A stretch of 64,000 nt of DNA, taken from assembly GCF_921293095.1 (NCBI RefSeq), contig NC_060258.1, positions 372,001 through 436,000 on the forward strand, in the 5' to 3' direction. Position 1 is the stretch's first letter; each line of letters opens with the position of its first letter. Below are positions 59,120 to 64,000 of the stretch, piece after piece. Position numbers and translations under genes: made by a program. This DNA is from Ischnura elegans. Its lineage: Eukaryota; Arthropoda; Insecta; Odonata; Coenagrionidae. The notes under the pieces are model-generated. The model made no database searches and was not told where the DNA came from. It saw only the letters and a list, made by a program, of their open reading frames with translations.

Positions 59120-59300
59120 TGGACAATGAGTACTGGTGTGAAGGTTACTATAGTAGGTGGTTAAAATATAGAGCAATTCAATTATTTGGGCAGCACTTTA
59201 GAGTAGAACCTATAGGTATACAGCAATACAGCAATTAGGAAATCAAGAAAAGAATTGAACTAGCAATGGTGGCATTCACGAACAGGAAGAAGTAATGTGA
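59120..59300 (+). mobile_element. LINE scrap
   Basis: It reads EIKKRIELAMVAFTNRKK after a spacer ending in QYSN. The EI-x-RI-x-AK/M-x-AF motif is the usual block after YLGS in arthropod LINE reverse transcriptases. Confidence 0.45.
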
Positions 59301-60270
59301 GGGAATAGTTGTGTAAGAGTTTAAAGATAAGTATGGTGAAGATAAGGAGAGAAGGAGAAACGACAAAGTGCTAGGCATTGTGCGTGAGTAGAAACAGATT
59401 CTTGATGAGATTTGATAAAGACAGAAGGCGTGGAAGGAAGGATTACTGATTGGGGAGGGGATACTGATAGTGTTGGAGAGAATGATGTTCGGGAAATGAG
59501 AGAGAGGAATAAAAAGAATAGGAAACGTTGGTAATTTTGGTAGGAATCGTACACGGTTCTGTTTTTAAAATTGACTGAAACCAATAAACTGAACATATAT
59601 GATAACAAATTGACAATAAACTCCCATTTCTTGATCAATAACACGAAAAAGTCGTTTTAAAAAAAACGTAAATAACAGGGATAAAGGGTAAAAAAATAAT
59701 TTTGAAATGGAGCAACGTTTAAAAACAAAGAAGAAAATAATATCCAACGGCTGCATACATTATTAATATGAATACAAGTAGAAAAGAAATCTTTCAAGTT
59801 AAAATAACCATTAGAAGAATATTTAAAGTATCAAAATCGAAAAATGTGGTTAATGTAAGATTATATTGCTTTTTCTAAAGGGCAAGTCCGATACATTTTA
59901 ACCTGCAAGAATTAATGTTATTATCATATAAAAATCGCATTGTCCCTCAATATTATTTCAAATTTTCTTTGTTTTGATGGAGTGGAATGTTGCAATCAAT
60001 TTAAATTTTAAGAGCAACCTGCACCACGTGGATGTCTCAATTTTTCCATCATCAATACCGGACTTTAAACTTTCAGCGATAATTTTTAAAATATACTCTA
60101 GGCATAATAAAAGTTTTCTTATCTATCTTAAACGAGATGCCTGAGCCTACTTGGTTGGCAAAAGAATCGTCTTTTAATATTATAAGCACTTCAAATGAAG
60201 TGGAGTAGTAATTGTTGTCTATTTATTTTCATGCACTTCATTTGTTTTATTAATTGAAAAAGCAGTTCCC
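59301..60270. other. No recognisable gene
   Basis: Purine-rich then AT-rich DNA. Minus-strand frames at 59,321-59,756 are hydrophobic by composition only. Confidence 0.45.
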
Positions 60271-61240
60271 ATTCAAATGAAAATGAAACTATTTCCATTT
60301 GCTTTGATTCTCCAATTATCTGGTAGCAATTTTAAAAGTTTTTATATTACTTTAAATCGAAATGAGAAATCAAGAACAAATGCAACAGCTACATTAAAAG
60401 CCGTCGACAGTTTCATAAAAATAATTCTGGAAAACGCCATCGCATGCATATTCATTCTTATGTTCAAAGTAAATGGAACTAATTGATCCCGAATAATAAA
60501 ATTTTAATATACATTCTATTCATACTGTTAATCTCGCCAACCTACCTTCTCCTGATGTCCTCAAATTGATGTCTTAACACGCTGGTATCTTTTGCAGTTT
60601 GTCACATATTCTTTACTCTCTTGCATTTCACTTTCTTTGCATTATCCCTCAAATTATTAATACTATTTCTTTCCTGATTATAAAATTAAAAGTACCTCTC
60701 TCAGTATTCATTACTTTAAATCGACATCAGATATCTTAATTTAACATAATACTTCCAAGAAGAGCCGTGAAGAGGTAAAATAATTTTCAAAGGATTCACC
60801 CGAGTGCCATATTCTGATTAAATATCCAAATAAAATATTTCATCCAGTAAACGTACCTTGTCCTGATGTCCCGAAATTGAGGTCTTAACACACCTTATAG
60901 CTATGTATTTCTTCATTTTTTCTTTAATTAAAGAGTCTTATCTCATTCCCGATATTAATGTCCGTAACTTATTACTCCGATTTGAAATAGTTTTGCAGCA
61001 AGCATTTGTTTACTTCAATTGTTGATTGAAACATGGAGACGGCAGAAGTTATGTGCGAAGACGAATATTCCACGCAGTGAAATGCAATTTTATAGAGTTG
61101 ATAATAAAAGGAATGGCAAATCACCCATTTTATATTGAATATAATCAACAAAACAATCCACACATACTTTACCTTTGCTAAGAGATGAATAATCATCATC
61201 ATCTCTAATTACTGCAGCGCCTCCATAGGGCTATAATGGT
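60270..61240. repeat. Outlying remnants of the duplication array
   Basis: About 60,380-60,540 resembles M13 (AAAAGCCGTCGACAGTTTC; TTGATCCCGAAT-AATA). About 60,840-61,240 resembles 26,110-26,490 (TGTCCTGATGTCCCGAAATTG, CAGTTTTGCAGCAA-TTTGTTTACTT, GCAGCGCCTCC), with a partial extra copy near 60,540-60,600. These extend the duplicated material beyond unit D. Confidence 0.65.
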
Positions 61241-61536
61241 CAATTTCGAAACTAAATATTATATCTTCATTTATTTATATTACTTTACGTTGTTCCGATT
61301 GTGGTATAAGTGTAGGAACATTTTACTGTCGTCTAATTTTGAGCTCTCATAAATATTCCCGCGCTCCAGCTCATCAAAAAGAGATCGAATTTGAGTTCCA
61401 AGCTTTTGCCCAGATGAAAATCAAAAAAGAAAGAGTATGAAATATCACGAGGCTATAATAAATATCTCCGATGACGTCTGTTGTGAATTCGTTTAATCGT
61501 ATTAGGCTCAACTATGCGGAAGTTAATACTCGAAAA
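61241..61536. other. Nothing recognised
   Basis: AT-rich, no open frame or repeat noticed. Confidence 0.4.
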
Positions 61537-62265
61537 TGAAAGGGACACTTCGTTGATTTCCACTGATTTATTTTGTCCGTACGACATGTTCCGAAACATA
61601 GAGGTCATTATCGAGTACAAAAATTGAATGGTAAGCGTACATTTATATACTCTTTGAAGGGGATGGGGGAGAGAGTGGAAGGAGTGGGTGTCGGAAGGGG
61701 GAGGGGAAGGTGTTGGCTTGGAAACCCCCCAAGTGGGGGTTGTATTGAGAAATCAACCGTTTGCGGACGGCGCTGATGAGACGGAGGGAGGGCGGGGGGT
61801 GGTTTGTTGACTGGAAAGGGTTTTCCCGTGAGTTGGGGTTAAGGAAGAGGTATTTAATTAGAGCGAGTGAAGTGGGGTGGTAGGGTTCTGGATTTTTGTC
61901 CATCCGTGATGTTAAGGGACGCTTAGGAGTCGGTAAAACCTTTCAAAAAGGATGTCGTTAGGTAATTCACCGTTGGTCATATCCCTCCTATTTCTAGCTC
62001 CTCCACTTTGTCCAACTTACTCCATTTCTTCTCTTAATATATTATCTCCGGTACAAAGTTGCTTTCACGATCTTCTTCCCAAAGATGTTTCCCAAAATGG
62101 GACTGCTCCAGATTGCAATTTAGCAATGCAAGAGGTGCTACCTAAAGAGTATATATATGTTTACTTACCATTCAATTTTTGTACTTTATAATGACCTATA
62201 TGGTTCGAAACATGTCGTACGTACAAAATAAATCAGTGGAAATCAACGAAGCCTCCTTTTCATTT
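61537..62265. mobile_element. Inverted pair of Penelope-type ends
   Basis: About 61,545-61,650 and 62,150-62,258 are inverted copies (GTTGATTTCCACTGATTTAT; CGACATGTTCCGAAACAT; GTACAAAAATTGAATGGTAAG). Each carries TCGATAATGACC or TTATAATGACC followed by a GAAACATG block, like the ends at 7,230 and 7,930. On the minus strand of the left copy a C-rich tract (61,800-61,660) precedes a TATA-like GTATATAAATG (about 61,651-61,641). Inverted terminal repeats are known for this class. Only non-coding parts are visible. Confidence 0.6.
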
Positions 62266-63430
62266 TCGTCTATTGCAAATCTTTGATAACGAATGGCCTA
62301 TATGGTTCACACACTATTAACATGAATTGAGGGAATGGTATGACCTGGGGTTCCTCCTCCCCCCCCCCCCGGCAGCGTAAAAAACGCAGTCAGGGAAAAT
62401 GTTTGCAAAATAACATACATGGGAACACATTTGTCATCATTTTCTCACTTATAACTTAACTTTAAGCAGATGCAATTATTATATGTCAAAACTTGGCAAC
62501 AGTTTTAATAACTTTTAATTTCTTTTAGGCGTTGGGGAGATCTATCCCCTCTTCCCATCCTGCGAAGTTCGCTGCTCTATTACGATTTGTTTGTCCAGTA
62601 CAGTATTAAACATTTGATTGAACAGTATTAAACTTTACGTCTTCAATGCTCTTTAAACAAGACAAACTAATGTTACACTCTGTGAAATAACTTCTTCAAA
62701 GAATTTAATAACATCAAACTCATTACTAAAGAAAGTGGCTTCACAGAGTCCATTGCTTTGTTTCGAGTATTAAAAAGCACAACCATAAGGAATCTCGTTG
62801 AAAAATCAACGACCCTTGCACATTTGCAAATCTTCTTCATGTTTCAAACTTTATTTCCACCCACAATTAACTGAACGACCATGGAATATTTTCAAGACAA
62901 TTGACATTTAAATATCATTTGGGAGTAGAAACAAATTGGGCAATGCTAAGGATAAAAGTAATGGACCTGGAGTAATTTTACAATCAGTGATACAAATTGC
63001 TTCTCTTGAAATTTAGTTCACATCGGCCAGACATGGATGAATAGTACGACCATGTTCAAGGAACATAAACAATCCATTTTATTAAACAGCAGACCCGAAA
63101 AATGAGTAATAATCAACACTAACTCAATGAAGGAAATTAAAAAATTACACTGATTAAAATATAGACTCACGCAACTCTTTATTGGACACACGTGAAATCA
63201 TATTCACACAAAAATATAAAGAATTACGTTTTTGATCTCAGACGGCGTTGATCGCAAATCATGGCACACGAACAACTACAAATCCATCACAGTGGCGTAA
63301 CCATCCACATGTGACCATGTTGCTGCCTAATAGGGGTGTTAACCTCAAACGAAATTACCCATTCAATTAGATGCTAACGGTGAGTTTTGGCTAATAATTC
63401 ACATTGGTGAAAAACTATCTGCAATAGGTG
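62266..63430. other. No recognisable gene
   Basis: It contains a run of about 12 C (62,359-62,370) and a lone hAT-like end (CAGTGGCGTAACC near 63,292) without a partner. Otherwise nothing was seen. Confidence 0.4.
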
Positions 63431-63439
63431 CATTACTTT

Positions 63440-63620
63440 TTATTTTGTGCTCCGTTGAAATTCGTGCGCTTTTGAAACGGCCAGTTCCGGCGGGAACTCG
63501 AATGGCTCTGACGTCACACACTCAGCTACTTCGCTGACTGCGCGCTTTCGGTGAACGCCGTGCTTAAATTTGTGGATGCCGTGGCGAGAAACGGCTTTCG
63601 GATTGTGGTTATGAGAGGGC
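63440..63620 (+). promoter_or_regulatory. Possible CpG-richer promoter
   Basis: Markedly richer in C, G and CpG than the surrounding DNA. It holds a full CRE site TGACGTCA (63,509-63,516) and a near palindrome GTTCCGGCGGGAAC (63,484-63,497). A possible first exon follows within 60 bases. No TATA box was seen. Confidence 0.35.
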
Positions 63621-63674
63621 TAATTCCAACACTGTTCCTAATAGGAGTGCTCTGATGCTCATTTTTCATCATTA

Positions 63675-63770
63675 ATGAATAGAGGTCAAGGCAAGAAACA
63701 ATCTAAATACGCAGAAAATAAATCTAATAATGACATTTGTAGTGCTCCGGAAATTCAAGGATTCAAGCGG
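63675..63770 (+). CDS. Possible first coding exon, gene unknown
   Basis: ATG at 63,675 opens 32 codons (MNRGQGKKQSKYAENKSNND, then ICSAPEIQGFKR) ending exactly at a splice donor CGG/GTAAGG (63,771). The peptide is hydrophilic and basic. No downstream exon is seen before the window ends. It is supported only by the promoter-like DNA before it and the donor; chance is a real alternative. Confidence 0.35.
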
Positions 63771-64000
63771 GTAAGGTAATATTTAATGCATATTAACTAT
63801 GATAACACTGTAAAATATGGTAATTGTACTTATGAGTGTATTTTTCATCAAATACTTAATTTTGTCACGATTTACTCGGCCTTGGCCGGCTTCCATTTTT
63901 ATTCAAATTATACCCTGGTAAACGCTAAAATGGTTCTCGAGGGATAAATTTCGTATTATATTAACAATCCCTGTCACACAATGCTTTTTTTATTTTAAAG

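Noticed and set aside
59321-59756. Long hydrophobic minus-strand frames
   Set aside because: They arise from purine-rich low-complexity DNA and show no domain.

Overview
This window looks like nuclear DNA of an arthropod, most likely an insect. It is AT-rich and intron- or intergenic-like, has almost no long open frames, and is dense in arthropod-type mobile elements: a CR1/L2-type LINE, Penelope-like elements, piggyBac, mariner, a MULE, a Transib, hAT MITEs and tRNA-derived SINE heads. There are no bacterial operons, CRISPR arrays or rRNA genes. All calls rest on reading the sequence by eye; no search was run.

Left third (1-21,400): a broken LINE 3' part (1-986), a Penelope-like element with reverse transcriptase and GIY-YIG endonuclease (about 1,081-2,545), a 1.8-kb MULE whose inverted ends are built from short degenerate repeats (3,641-5,449), several Penelope-type terminal pieces (one with a hammerhead-ribozyme-like motif), a 452-bp tandem duplication (8,130-9,050), and a complete-looking piggyBac transposon (9,928-12,719) with TTAA target duplications and an uninterrupted 604-codon transposase. 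Between 13,700 and 21,400 there are more Penelope and LINE scraps and one plausible host terminal coding exon on the minus strand (18,708-18,896).

Middle (21,400-54,200, with echoes to 61,240): this part is dominated by a tandem segmental duplication. The same series of non-coding modules recurs in order about four times (units near 21.4, 26.6, 34.6 and 45.8 kb). Divergence is patchy, and some stretches of about 240 bp are identical between units. Later insertions interrupt single units and can be dated against the uninterrupted copies: a 257-bp Penelope-type fold-back (22,770-23,026), a 2.49-kb TTAA-flanked element (23,374-25,863), a 2.34-kb Transib fossil with RAG-like recombination-signal ends (42,072-44,412), and a 1.94-kb fold-back transposon with 802-bp arms that carry a tRNA-derived module (47,514-49,455). 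A hAT MITE is shared by three units and so predates the duplication.

Right part (50,400-64,000): a 301-bp hAT MITE, a second hammerhead-like Penelope end, deleted mariner copies and their duplicated flank, a 2.0-kb element with palindromic subterminal motifs, an inverted pair of Penelope-type ends, and, at the far right, a CpG-richer stretch followed by a possible first coding exon with a splice donor (63,675-63,770).

The genes seen are almost all transposon genes. The only one that looks able to make a full protein is the piggyBac transposase. Host coding sequence is limited to two tentative exons.
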